Positions 1-8,442 of a stretch of 64,000 nt of DNA are shown piece by piece; the first letter of the stretch is position 1, and each line of letters begins with the position of its first letter. The translations under genes and the position numbers were made by a program. Under the pieces are notes generated by a model. It did not search any database. It was not told where the DNA came from and was given only the letters and a program-made list of their open reading frames with translations. The stretch comes from Bacteroidetes bacterium UBA7662 (GTDB lineage: Bacteria; Bacteroidota; Bacteroidia; UBA7662), in the NCBI GenBank assembly GCA_002483345.1, contig DLHS01000016.1, forward strand, positions 442,694 through 506,693, read 5' to 3'.

Positions 1-27
1 ACCCCACCGACCCCAGATACCCCACAC

Positions 28-105
28 GCAGCCCGTAGGGCTGCAACCCGCGAACACACCCTAAGACCGAACACATCCAAAAGCAGCCCGGAGGGGTGCA
101 ACCCG
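28..105. repeat. REP-like palindromes beside the transposase
   Basis: Two copies of a short palindromic unit lie 55 bp apart. The first (28-44) is a perfect 7-bp inverted repeat, GCAGCCC-gta-GGGCTGC, followed by AACCCG. The second (83-99) is GCAGCCC-gga-GGGGTGC with one stem mismatch, followed by AACCCGG. They directly abut the 3' end of an IS200-type transposase gene. Such GC-rich palindromes next to single-copy Y1 transposases are typical of REP elements and their RAYT-type transposases. The element may continue left of the window. Confidence 0.6.
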
Positions 106-126
106 GATGCCTGCCACGTACCCTTC

Positions 127-588
127 TCACACCGGATCCTCAAAACAATACCGCGTATCATACGACACTTCAAACTCCTCCAGAAGCGCTACATACTCCT
201 CCCGGAAGGCCTTCTTCCGATGGTGTTCCTCCTGCCGGGCTATGTATCGTTTAATCATCGGTATATCCCTTTTCATATAAGAAAAACAACCATAACCATG
301 CTGCCAGGAAAACTTTACCGGCAGTCGCTGCGTCTCGTTCACCCACAAAGCCGAGGCCTGCTTAAGTTCCTGCATCAGCAACGGCAGCGGATGCGCCGGA
401 CGATAGCCGATTAAAATATGGATATGATCTTCCACCCCGTTGATCGCCAGCACCTGGTGCTCGTGATTTCTGAAAATACCCGTCATATACTTGTAAAGCT
501 CCTCTTTCCAGGATTTCTGAATGAGTGCCCGCCTGTATTTCACCGCGAAAACAAGCTGCAGATGAATCTGTGTATAAGTATTGGCCAT
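127..588 (-). mobile_element. IS200-like (Y1/HUH) transposase
   Basis: A 153-aa single-domain Y1 transposase (Transposase_17 / IS200 family) that would cut and rejoin single-stranded DNA through a 5'-phosphotyrosine link. The HUH metal motif is HIH at residues 55-57 (context GVEDHIHILI). The block FSWQHGYGCFSY (93-104) and IKRYIARQEEHH (112-123) are family signatures, and Tyr115 in the latter is the likely catalytic residue. The gene looks complete for this family. It has no TnpB partner, and REP-like palindromes lie just past its stop codon, so it may be a REP-associated (RAYT-like) enzyme rather than an autonomous insertion sequence. Confidence 0.85.
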
Positions 589-698
589 AGCCTCAAATTT
601 GAGAAAAGATAAACTGCTTTCTTGTCGCGTTTTCAGCCATTGTTTTCACTTTCAGACCCTCTCCGCTTTGTTTATCTTCGTATATCCAAGCCTGCTTT

Positions 699-1880
699 AT
701 GCACCTTTTGCTGCTTTTTACCTTCCTTCTGATTGGATCGGCTTCGCTGGCCCAGCCTTTTGTGCCGGGACAGACCTACTTTTCGGCCGATGGCTACATT
801 GAATACCGCTGTGGCAATCTGCCGCTCATCCTTACCGCCCCGCATGGTGGCTATCTGGAACCTGCCACCCTGCCTGACCGCAGCTGTCCGGATGCTGTGA
901 CCATCCGGGATGGCTTTACGCAGGAACTGGGACGGGTGATTGACTCGGTTTTCAACGAGTATCACGGCTGCTCGCCACACCTCATCATTAACCACCTTCA
1001 CCGCAAAAAACTAGACCCGAATCGAGAACAGGGCATCGCTACCTGCGACTCCCCACAAGCCGTGGCTGCATGGGAAGCCTTTCACCGCTTTACAGACTCC
1101 GCCAAGGCACTGGTCACCCGGGATTTCGGGAAAGGGCTGCTCCTCGATTTACATGGGCATGCCCATACCATTCAGCGCCTCGAGCTGGGTTATCAGCTCA
1201 CCGGCGATCACCTGCGTTCCGGTGACTCTGCTATCAACAGCGCCTTTCGGGTTCAGAGAAGTGGTATCCGCAGTCTGGTAGCCATCAATCGCAATGGCTT
1301 AAACCATGTTGAATTACTCCGGGGAGAAAATGCCCTGGGAACCTGGCTGCAACGTGCCGGCTATGCCAGCGTTCCGAGTCAACAAATTCCTTTCCCGCTG
1401 GCCGGGGAACCCTTCTTCTCCGGCGCCTATATTACCGAACGACACGGATCAATGCCCGGTGGGAGTATAGATGCCATTCAGATGGAACACCAGATGACCG
1501 GCGTTCGAGAAACGGCCGCAACCCGGCGGGTCTATGCGGATACCCTTCGCCGGGTGATAATCGATTATCTCCAACTGCATTCTTTCGGGGATACCGGTTT
1601 TTTAAACTGCCAGCCTGTAAGCAGCGGAATACAGAAACAAAATAGCCACCAGCTCTTCAGTCTTTATCCGAATCCATCCGCATTACTTCCGCAAATCGAA
1701 GTACAAACCGCCGGTGAACTGAAAGTTTACGATTTCCAGGGTCGTTGCCTTTTCTCCGGAATGCTGGAAAGCGGCATCCAATCGTTGCCTTTTCTGCCGA
1801 AATCGGGAGGAATTTACCTGATTTCTATGACTACTTCTTCCGGCTATGGCTTTTATACCCGGTGGGTGTACTACCCCTGA
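699..1880 (+). CDS. N-formylglutamate amidohydrolase-like secreted protein with T9SS sorting domain
   Basis: A 393-aa exported protein. Residues 1-19 form a signal peptide (hydrophobic run, SLAQ cleavage site). The main body matches the N-formylglutamate amidohydrolase fold (PF05013): APHGG at 47-51, LHRKKLDPNRE at about 100-110 and DLHGHAH at 150-156 supply the His/Asp/Arg residues expected around the active site. From about residue 320 a type A T9SS C-terminal domain begins (SLYPNP), ending in an aromatic-rich strand. Export through the outer membrane is inferred from that tail. The substrate is unknown; a histidine-degradation role is unlikely for a secreted form. It ends at a bidirectional terminator shared with metK. 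Confidence 0.75.
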   Translation: MHLLLLFTFLLIGSASLAQPFVPGQTYFSADGYIEYRCGNLPLILTAPHGGYLEPATLPDRSCPDAVTIRDGFTQELGRVIDSVFNEYHGCSPHLIINHLHRKKLDPNREQGIATCDSPQAVAAWEAFHRFTDSAKALVTRDFGKGLLLDLHGHAHTIQRLELGYQLTGDHLRSGDSAINSAFRVQRSGIRSLVAINRNGLNHVELLRGENALGTWLQRAGYASVPSQQIPFPLAGEPFFSGAYITERHGSMPGGSIDAIQMEHQMTGVRETAATRRVYADTLRRVIIDYLQLHSFGDTGFLNCQPVSSGIQKQNSHQLFSLYPNPSALLPQIEVQTAGELKVYDFQGRCLFSGMLESGIQSLPFLPKSGGIYLISMTTSSGYGFYTRWVYYP

Positions 1881-1890
1881 TTCCGGAACA

Positions 1891-1930
1891 AAAAAAACGG
1901 CCATTGCTTTGCAGCAATGGCCGTTTTTAT
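1891..1930. terminator. Bidirectional rho-independent terminator
   Basis: A perfect 15-bp inverted repeat (1893-1907 with 1914-1928) encloses the loop TTTGCA. Its outer part is an A-run on the left and a T-run on the right, so it can end transcripts on both strands. It lies between two convergent genes, the amidohydrolase (stop at 1880) and metK (stop at 1945). Confidence 0.9.
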
Positions 1931-1944
1931 AAAACAGACCTGGT

Positions 1945-3243
1945 TTACAAGCCAAAAGCCTTCTGAATCTCAGCCACCTTGTCAAGTTTCTCCCAGGTGA
2001 AAAGCTCTACCTTAACCGTTTTAGTACAGCTTTTGGCAGAACCCCAGGTGATGGTTTTTTCAACGGTCTGCGGCTCACGGCCCATGTGGCCATAGGCTGC
2101 TGTTTCGCTGTAAATAGGGTTAAGCAACTTTAAACGCTGAATCAGCATCCCCGGACGCATGTCGAAAATTTTGGCAACTGCATCGGCAATGTGGCTGTCG
2201 CTAAGCTTTTTGCCTTCTTTGTCTTTTACTTTCGAGCTGCCATAGGTATTTACATACAGACCTACCGGCTCTGCTACACCAATGGCATACGCCACCTGCA
2301 CCAACACCTGATCGGCAACACCTGCAGCTACCAGGTTTTTGGCGATGTGACGGGTTGCATAGGCAGCCGAACGGTCTACTTTCGACGGATCCTTACCCGA
2401 AAATGCTCCGCCACCATGTGCCCCTTTGCCACCATAGGTATCTACAATGATTTTACGGCCGGTTAAGCCTGTATCACCATGCGGTCCTCCTATTACAAAG
2501 TTGCCGGTCGGATTGATGTGGAATTTAATATCGGTTGTAAACAGTCGCTTTACACGGCTGGGCACCAGCTTTTTGATGCGCGGCATCAGGTGTTTGTGGA
2601 TGTCGGCAGTAATGCGGTCCTGCATCGCTTTCTGATCCGCTTTCTCGTTATTCGTTTTTACAAAATCATCGTGCTGGGTCGAAATAACGATGGCATCAAT
2701 CGCCTCCGGGCGGTGTTTTTCGCTGTACCGGATGGTTACCTGACTTTTCGCATCGGGACGCAGGTATTTCATCACCTTACCCTCTTTGCGGATGGCAGCC
2801 AGTTCGCGCAACAGCAGATGGCTGAGCTCAAGCGCCAAAGGCATATAGGTGTCCGTTTCGTTGGTAGCATAACCGAACATCATGCCCTGGTCACCGGCAC
2901 CCTGCTCTTCCGGTTTTGCTTTCTCTACACCCTGATTGATGTCGGGCGACTGCTCGTGAATGGCAGAAATAACGCCACAGCTATCCGCATCAAACATATA
3001 TTCAGATTTGGTGTAGCCAATGCGGCGGATGGTTTCGCGGGCTACTTTCTGAACATCTACATAGGCTTCGGTTTTCACCTCACCACTTAATACCGTCAAA
3101 CCGGTTGTTACAAGGGTTTCACAGGCAACTTTAGAGGCTGGATCCTGAACCAAAAAAGCGTCCAGAAGGGCGTCCGAAATCTGGTCAGAAACTTTATCCG
3201 GATGTCCCTCCGAAACTGACTCAGAAGTGAAAAAATACGACAT
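1945..3243 (-). CDS. metK: S-adenosylmethionine synthetase
   Basis: A 432-aa cytosolic enzyme that makes S-adenosylmethionine from methionine and ATP. All three family signatures are present: GHPDKVSDQISDALLDA near the N-terminus (ATP and metal binding), GAGDQGMMFGYA (adenine loop, about 115-126) and GGGAFSGKDPSKVDRSAAY (phosphate loop, about 277-295). It is longer than the roughly 384 aa of the E. coli enzyme, with insertions common in Bacteroidota homologues. It is transcribed alone, with a leader of up to 198 bp (3244-3441) in which I recognise no SAM riboswitch. It ends at the shared terminator at 1891-1930. Confidence 0.97.
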   Translation of the reverse strand: MSYFFTSESVSEGHPDKVSDQISDALLDAFLVQDPASKVACETLVTTGLTVLSGEVKTEAYVDVQKVARETIRRIGYTKSEYMFDADSCGVISAIHEQSPDINQGVEKAKPEEQGAGDQGMMFGYATNETDTYMPLALELSHLLLRELAAIRKEGKVMKYLRPDAKSQVTIRYSEKHRPEAIDAIVISTQHDDFVKTNNEKADQKAMQDRITADIHKHLMPRIKKLVPSRVKRLFTTDIKFHINPTGNFVIGGPHGDTGLTGRKIIVDTYGGKGAHGGGAFSGKDPSKVDRSAAYATRHIAKNLVAAGVADQVLVQVAYAIGVAEPVGLYVNTYGSSKVKDKEGKKLSDSHIADAVAKIFDMRPGMLIQRLKLLNPIYSETAAYGHMGREPQTVEKTITWGSAKSCTKTVKVELFTWEKLDKVAEIQKAFGL

Positions 3244-3441
3244 AGCGTTGTAATAAATAGTTTAATAAACGCCGGGAAGCAGTCGACCAGAAGCAACAGC
3301 AGGTGCAAGAGAGTTCTTTAGCACTTTTTTTAATGTGGTTGCAATCGGTCAAATCAATCCACAGCGGCACAAAGAACGTGATTCACATTGAAATTACAAA
3401 GATGAAAACGACATTCTGTCGATGAAACCTACCCTGCCGGT

Positions 3442-5010
3442 TTACCTTATTATGATCTTCTCCGTCCAGCTTTGATGGCCATCATCGGTCACAAGCAAAT
3501 AGGTTCCCGGCTTTAAGGTTGTAACATTAACCAATAAGTGGTGCTCCCGGGCGGCTTGCAGCAGCACCTCAACATGTTGCTGCCCGTCAAGACTGAAAAC
3601 CCGCACCGTTGCCGGACCAAACGGTTGTTCACATCCGGAAATCTCCAGGGTAAACCGGCCCTCGTTAGGATTGGGAAAGATGCGCAAGCTGCAGTTCTTG
3701 TGGTGGTGGTCCGGAAAGCCGACAGGCTCTGCATAGAAATAATCATCCTTACCGGCACTCATGGGTTTGGCCAGGTCGGCCAATGCCCCGATACTCGCCT
3801 GTACTACCTGTCTGGTAAATGTCATGTCAAGTCTTCCAAGTGTATCTCCGGCAGTATGGTAGGCGAGGTTACGGGTATCTGCCCCGTCGGTAAGCATCAG
3901 TGCTTTCAGGCCGGCATCCCAGAAACGGGCATGATCGCTGCGGCGTAAATCCGGTGCGATGGTGCCGGTGCCGGGCACCAACAGGGTGATGACCCGCAAG
4001 CCGGGTACATAACGGACCGCCGCGCTGTCGTAGGCCGCCGCAAGGCTTGCAGAGGCGGCATTGCCCACATTGGTAATGAAATTTCCCCGCATGCTGTCTG
4101 CCTGGATGGCCGCTACCTGGGCCGGAAACAACTGCCCGAAGCCCGCGGGCAATATTTGGGTATTGGCTGACTGACTGATATAGCCGATCATCTCAAAATT
4201 GAGCACGCCGGCAGTCTTTTCATACGCGGGTATTCCCTGTTGCACATAGCGCTGGCTACCTATCAGCCCCTGTTCCTCTACATCAAACCCAATAAACCGC
4301 AGGCTGTTTTCAAACTCATAATCACTTAGTATCCGGATGGCCTCCATCAGCCCCGCCACCCCCGTTGCATTGTCGTCAGCCCCGGGCCCCTGGCTTACAC
4401 TGTCGAAATGGGCATCTATCACATAGGTTATAGAGTCGTTCACATGACCGGGCTTGCGTGCCAGTATGTTTTGAGCCGTATAGGTGTTATAGGAGAACGA
4501 TTGCCGGTAAACATCAAGCCCTTCTTCCCGCATGAAACGCTCGAGCCTGTTTTTGGTACTGTCGAGTTGCGCCGGGTGAGTACTGAAATGTCGTGGAAAA
4601 GCAGTTTGCTGAATATAAGCTCTGATCAAATGGCTGTCGACCCTGCTTACCATTTCCTGTATCGGGACCGGTCGCCGGTCGCTGGCCACGATTCGGAAGA
4701 CGATGCTGTCTTCGTTGGCCATGATGGCTCCCGGAAACAGCGCCACCCGGTTGCCGGGCATGACAGGAAAACCTACATCCTGTATCGCTGCTACCGGCCT
4801 GAAACTTCGGCCGCCATCGGTGCTGTAACGCATCCAAACCTCACAACTGTCATTTTGGGCATCCGTCAGGGTGTATTCGATCGCATAGTACATCGGATTG
4901 GCAAGCGCTGTACTGAGTGCGGTAATTTGCACCACAGGAGCGGTATTCTGTGCAAACAGAAAACAAGACGGCAACAGCAGGGCAATCGCGAAAAACAGAC
5001 GGCTTTTCAT
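3442..5010 (-). CDS. Secreted M28-family metallopeptidase with T9SS sorting domain
   Basis: A 522-aa exported peptidase. Residues 1-20 are a signal peptide (cleavage at FAQ). An Ig/fibronectin-like segment (about 24-112) precedes the M28 domain (about 120-410). The di-zinc site is visible: H201 and D203 in DAHFDSV, D212 in GADDNATG, the catalytic Glu pair E245/E246 in DVEEQG, and a late His in SDHARFWDAG. The last 80 residues are a type A T9SS sorting domain starting at IFPNPNEGRF. It probably acts as a surface or secreted aminopeptidase; the substrate is not predictable. It is monocistronic, 51 bp downstream of the E1 start-side neighbour on the same strand. Confidence 0.88.
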   Translation of the reverse strand: MKSRLFFAIALLLPSCFLFAQNTAPVVQITALSTALANPMYYAIEYTLTDAQNDSCEVWMRYSTDGGRSFRPVAAIQDVGFPVMPGNRVALFPGAIMANEDSIVFRIVASDRRPVPIQEMVSRVDSHLIRAYIQQTAFPRHFSTHPAQLDSTKNRLERFMREEGLDVYRQSFSYNTYTAQNILARKPGHVNDSITYVIDAHFDSVSQGPGADDNATGVAGLMEAIRILSDYEFENSLRFIGFDVEEQGLIGSQRYVQQGIPAYEKTAGVLNFEMIGYISQSANTQILPAGFGQLFPAQVAAIQADSMRGNFITNVGNAASASLAAAYDSAAVRYVPGLRVITLLVPGTGTIAPDLRRSDHARFWDAGLKALMLTDGADTRNLAYHTAGDTLGRLDMTFTRQVVQASIGALADLAKPMSAGKDDYFYAEPVGFPDHHHKNCSLRIFPNPNEGRFTLEISGCEQPFGPATVRVFSLDGQQHVEVLLQAAREHHLLVNVTTLKPGTYLLVTDDGHQSWTEKIIIR

Positions 5011-5061
5011 AAGATTCAGTTTGGCAAACTAAACCTACGCATTCACCCGGCATCTCCCAAA

Positions 5062-7110
5062 TCAGTTGTGCAGCAGTGCCTCGAGGCGCGTCTGCACTTT
5101 TTCGGCGGTTGGCAGCATAACCTGCTCGAGTCGGTCGTTGAGCGGAATGGCTGGCATATTGGCGGCCCCCATGGTCTGTACCGGCCCGTCGAGCCATTTA
5201 AAACAGGCCTGGCTGATCCGGTTGGCCAGGGCTTCCGCAAAGGAGTTCATAAGCTGCTCCTCCGTCAATACGAGGGCCTTGCCATGTTTTTTCACCGATT
5301 CAAAAACCAACTCCTCATCCAGCGGATACAGGGTGCGTAAATCCACAATTTCTACGGATCCGGGGAAATGCCTGGCGGCATTCAACGCCCAGTAAACACC
5401 CATCCCATAGGTAATCACCACACAACTTTCACCATTTTCGATTTTGTGCGGCATGGCCTCCTGTACGATACGGCCTTTGCCCAGGGGTATGATATAATTT
5501 TCATCAGGCTCCACGGTTTTGGCCCCTTCTGTTCCTGGTACCTTGCTCCAGTAAAGTCCTTTGTGTTCGAACATAATCACCGGATTAGGGTCGTAATAAG
5601 CGGCCTTCATCAGGCCTTTCATATCCGCAGCATTACTCGGATACACGACTTTAATGCCCCGTACGCTCAGAATAGCCGACTCTATACAACCGCTGTGGTA
5701 AGGACCGCCGCCGCCATAAGCGCCGCACGGAATCCGGATCACACTCTGCACCGGAAACTGGCCGTTGCTGAGGTAGCAGCTTTTGCTGAGTTCCACCACC
5801 AACTGGTTGACACCACTCCAGATATAATCGGCAAACTGTATCTCCACCATCGGCTTGGCACCTACGGCCGACATACCGGCTGTTGAGCCCACCAGATAGG
5901 CCTCCTGAATGGGGGTATTGAACACCCGGTCGTCGCCGAATTTTTCTGCCAGCGTTGCCGCTTCGCGGAACACCCCGCCGAGAGTCCGTCCCACATCCTG
6001 TCCGTAAAACAGGGCCTCGGGATGATCACGTAATATTTCTTCCACAGCATGCAGGGCAGCATCAACCATCACCACTTTTTCACGACCTGCCGGATGGCGG
6101 TCTCCCTTTTCTTCGGTAATGGGGGTGGGCGCAAATTCGTGGAGATACAAACTGTCGTCGGTGGGCTGCGGAGCTGCAACGGCCCGGTCAAAGTCTTCCC
6201 GTACTCTGGCAGCACAGGCTTCTTCGGTTTTTACCAGCTCTTCCTCCCAGAAACCATGTTCAAGACAGGCCTTGCGGAGTTTGTCATACGGGTCTTTTTT
6301 GCCGTGTTTATCCAGATCTTCCGGGCTGCGGTACCATTCCCGGCGTACACCGGAGGTATGGTGGCCCAGAAGCGGCACTTCGGCATGCACCAGTATCGGC
6401 GCACGCTTCTCACGGACATAGTCAAAGGCTTCTTCCATGCCTTTGTACGACTTGAGGAAGTCTGTGCCGTCAATTTGTTTGCGTTTGAGGCCCTTGAAGC
6501 CCGCGGCATATTCGTAGGCATCCATGGCACGCATCTCCTTACCGGTAGCCGAAATGCCCCAGTCGTTGTCCTGAATGAGGTAAATGATGGGGAGCTTTTT
6601 AAGTACCGCCATCTGAAACGCTTCTGCTACCTCTCCTTCGGTGACGGAGCCATCACCCAACGAACAAAGCACCACAGGAGGGGCCTCCGCTGTCAGCAGT
6701 CCCTGTGATTCAAGATAAGAAACGCCATGCGCCATGCCGGTAGCCGGTATGGCCTGCATGCCGGTGGCACTGCTTTGGTGGGGGATAACCGGCATGCCTT
6801 CGCGGCGAACCGACGGATGTGCATAGTAAGTACGCCCTCCCGAAAACGGATCGTCGGCTTTGGCCAGCAATTGCAGCATCAGCTCGTAGGGAGAAAAGCC
6901 TATCGACAGTAAAACCGACTCATCGCGGTAGTACAAACTCGCGTAATCGTAGGGACGCAGCAAAAAGCCGGTGGCTATCTGAACAGCTTCATGTCCCTTG
7001 GAGGTGGAGTGTACATATTTGGTGATGGGGCGGTTTTCGTCGTAAATGGCGGCCATGGCACGGGCAGTGCACATGAGCTCCCAGGCACGACCCAACAAAG
7101 CTTTTTGCAT
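5062..7110 (-). CDS. Fused alpha/beta E1 subunit of a 2-oxoacid dehydrogenase complex
   Basis: A 682-aa thiamine-diphosphate enzyme in which the usually separate E1 alpha and beta chains are one polypeptide. The alpha module (about 1-320) carries the ThDP motif GDGSVTEGEVAEAF from residue 152 ending at N182 (QDNDWG). The beta module (about 345-682) starts at VVMVDAALHAVEEIL and holds the EAYLVGSTAGMSAVGAKPM region. Such fusions are common in Bacteroidota and are annotated as branched-chain 2-oxoacid dehydrogenase E1, but pyruvate cannot be excluded. No E2 or E3 gene lies nearby, so the complex partners are elsewhere. A -7 box is found 18 nt upstream of the start. Confidence 0.9.
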   Translation of the reverse strand: MQKALLGRAWELMCTARAMAAIYDENRPITKYVHSTSKGHEAVQIATGFLLRPYDYASLYYRDESVLLSIGFSPYELMLQLLAKADDPFSGGRTYYAHPSVRREGMPVIPHQSSATGMQAIPATGMAHGVSYLESQGLLTAEAPPVVLCSLGDGSVTEGEVAEAFQMAVLKKLPIIYLIQDNDWGISATGKEMRAMDAYEYAAGFKGLKRKQIDGTDFLKSYKGMEEAFDYVREKRAPILVHAEVPLLGHHTSGVRREWYRSPEDLDKHGKKDPYDKLRKACLEHGFWEEELVKTEEACAARVREDFDRAVAAPQPTDDSLYLHEFAPTPITEEKGDRHPAGREKVVMVDAALHAVEEILRDHPEALFYGQDVGRTLGGVFREAATLAEKFGDDRVFNTPIQEAYLVGSTAGMSAVGAKPMVEIQFADYIWSGVNQLVVELSKSCYLSNGQFPVQSVIRIPCGAYGGGGPYHSGCIESAILSVRGIKVVYPSNAADMKGLMKAAYYDPNPVIMFEHKGLYWSKVPGTEGAKTVEPDENYIIPLGKGRIVQEAMPHKIENGESCVVITYGMGVYWALNAARHFPGSVEIVDLRTLYPLDEELVFESVKKHGKALVLTEEQLMNSFAEALANRISQACFKWLDGPVQTMGAANMPAIPLNDRLEQVMLPTAEKVQTRLEALLHN

Positions 7111-7128
7111 GGGAATGGATTAGCGACG

Positions 7129-7136
7129 CAAAAATA
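7129..7136 (-). promoter_or_regulatory. -7 promoter box of the E1 gene
   Basis: Minus-strand TATTTTTG matches the Bacteroidota consensus TAnnTTTG, 18 nt before the E1 start codon. No TTTG/TTG element was found at the ideal spacing upstream. Confidence 0.5.
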
Positions 7137-7273
7137 GGCATTCCGCAAGGGTTTAAAAGTCAAAAGGCAGATTTGCACCTGCACATGTCTCCAAATAGCG
7201 GCTTCGGGATGCTTATTCGGTCTAAATCACAAAAAAATGTGTTGCGCCAGGCTGAATATCTGCGATAAAAGTA

Positions 7274-7281
7274 TATTTTTG
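7274..7281 (+). promoter_or_regulatory. -7 promoter box of the Rrf2 gene
   Basis: TATTTTTG matches TAnnTTTG and lies 15 nt before the ATG at 7297. The upstream -33 element is not clear. Confidence 0.5.
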
Positions 7282-7296
7282 TCCGATTCTCGACTT

Positions 7297-7737
7297 ATGT
7301 TTTCAAAATCCTGCGAATACGGTTTACAAGCTATTTTGTTCATTGCGCTGCATACGCGTGATGACCGGAAAATAGGCCTGAAGGAAATTGCCGACAGCCA
7401 GGATATCCCCGCCCACTTCCTTAGCAAAATTCTCCAGATACTGGTGAAATACAAGCTTTTGCAGTCGGTAAAAGGCCCTAACGGTGGTTTTGCCCTGAAC
7501 CGTCGCCCGGAGGACATTACCCTGCTGGAAGTAGTTTCAGCCATCGACGGACTCGATATTTTCGATCGTTGCGGTATCGGCCTCAAAAGTTGCAGCGATG
7601 CGCACCCTTGCCCCATCCACAACAAATTCAAGTTCCTGCGCGAAAGCATCCGGAACACCCTGATGAAAGAAACGCTTGCCGACCTCATCTTCACCGTAGA
7701 AGAAGGCAAGTCGTATGTGACGCTCAAAACCATTTAG
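7297..7737 (+). CDS. Rrf2-family transcriptional regulator, probable Fe-S sensor
   Basis: A 146-aa winged-helix regulator. The start at 7297 is chosen because Rrf2 proteins begin close to the motif seen here (MFSKSCEYGLQAILFIA); an upstream in-frame start would add 20 residues that do not fit and would override the -7 box. The DNA-binding helix region is LKEIADSQDIPAHFLSKILQ (28-47), followed by the wing KGPNGGFAL. Cys92, Cys99 and Cys105 (C-x6-C-x5-C) match the three-cysteine cluster position of IscR/NsrR-type members, so an Fe-S cofactor is likely. Targets are not evident; the next gene, trmB, starts 4 nt after the stop. Confidence 0.88.
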   Translation: MFSKSCEYGLQAILFIALHTRDDRKIGLKEIADSQDIPAHFLSKILQILVKYKLLQSVKGPNGGFALNRRPEDITLLEVVSAIDGLDIFDRCGIGLKSCSDAHPCPIHNKFKFLRESIRNTLMKETLADLIFTVEEGKSYVTLKTI

Positions 7738-7741
7738 TCTT

Positions 7742-8392
7742 TTGGCCCGAAGAAAACTTGCCCATTTTGCCGAAATGGACCAGATGCCCTATGTTTTTGC
7801 CTATCCTCAGGACAAAGCAGGGCAATGGCATCAGTTTTTTGGCAACAACAACCCCCTGGTATTAGAAGTCGGCTGCGGCACAGGCCGGTATACCGTCGGA
7901 CTTGCCCGCATGTTTCCCGATAAAAACTTCATAGGTCTCGACATCAAAGGCTCCCGCATGTGGCATGGCGCCAAGGCCATCGCGTCTGAAGGGCTCACCA
8001 ATGCCGCCTTTCTGCGTACCCAGATGGAGTCGATACAGACATATTTCGCTCCTGGTGAAGTTGCCGAAATCTGGATTACTTTTCCCGACCCGCAACCCCG
8101 CGAAAGCAGGGAGCGCAAACGTTTAACTTCTCCCCGTTTTCTGGAGCTGTACAGGCCATTTTTACGGGAAGGTGGTATCGTCCACCTGAAAACAGACAAT
8201 CAGGCGCTGTTTGATTATTCGGAAGAAGCCTGGACAGGGCACGGTATGGCGTTGGAAATGGTCACCCGTGATTTATATGCCGCTCCACTGGCCGATCCGG
8301 TACTCGACATCAAAACCACATACGAGGAGCGCTACCTGGCACAGGGCCTGCCTATCTGTTATATGCGGGCACGTTTCGGACGAAACAGCTGA
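7742..8392 (+). CDS. trmB: tRNA (guanine-N7-)-methyltransferase
   Basis: A 216-aa SAM-dependent enzyme that methylates G46 in the tRNA variable loop. The SAM-binding loop is VLEVGCGTGRYTVGLA (about 39-54), and the family signature is WITFPDPQPRESRERKRLTSPRFL (about 116-139). The start is the TTG at 7742, because Bacteroidota TrmB proteins begin with a short basic stretch ending in K(L)xxFAEM, as here (RRKLAHFAEM); the first ATG, at 7775, would remove it. It is probably cotranscribed with the Rrf2 gene. Confidence 0.93.
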   Translation: MARRKLAHFAEMDQMPYVFAYPQDKAGQWHQFFGNNNPLVLEVGCGTGRYTVGLARMFPDKNFIGLDIKGSRMWHGAKAIASEGLTNAAFLRTQMESIQTYFAPGEVAEIWITFPDPQPRESRERKRLTSPRFLELYRPFLREGGIVHLKTDNQALFDYSEEAWTGHGMALEMVTRDLYAAPLADPVLDIKTTYEERYLAQGLPICYMRARFGRNS

Positions 8393-8442
8393 CCGCTTCA
8401 GGAGCTGTTGGCAAGGCTATCTCAAATCTGCTTTTGGTGGAA

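Noticed and set aside
3244..3441. A SAM riboswitch in the metK leader
   Set aside because: The 198-bp leader has only weak hairpins and none of the conserved core words of the SAM riboswitch classes I know. A covariance-model search would be needed to settle it.
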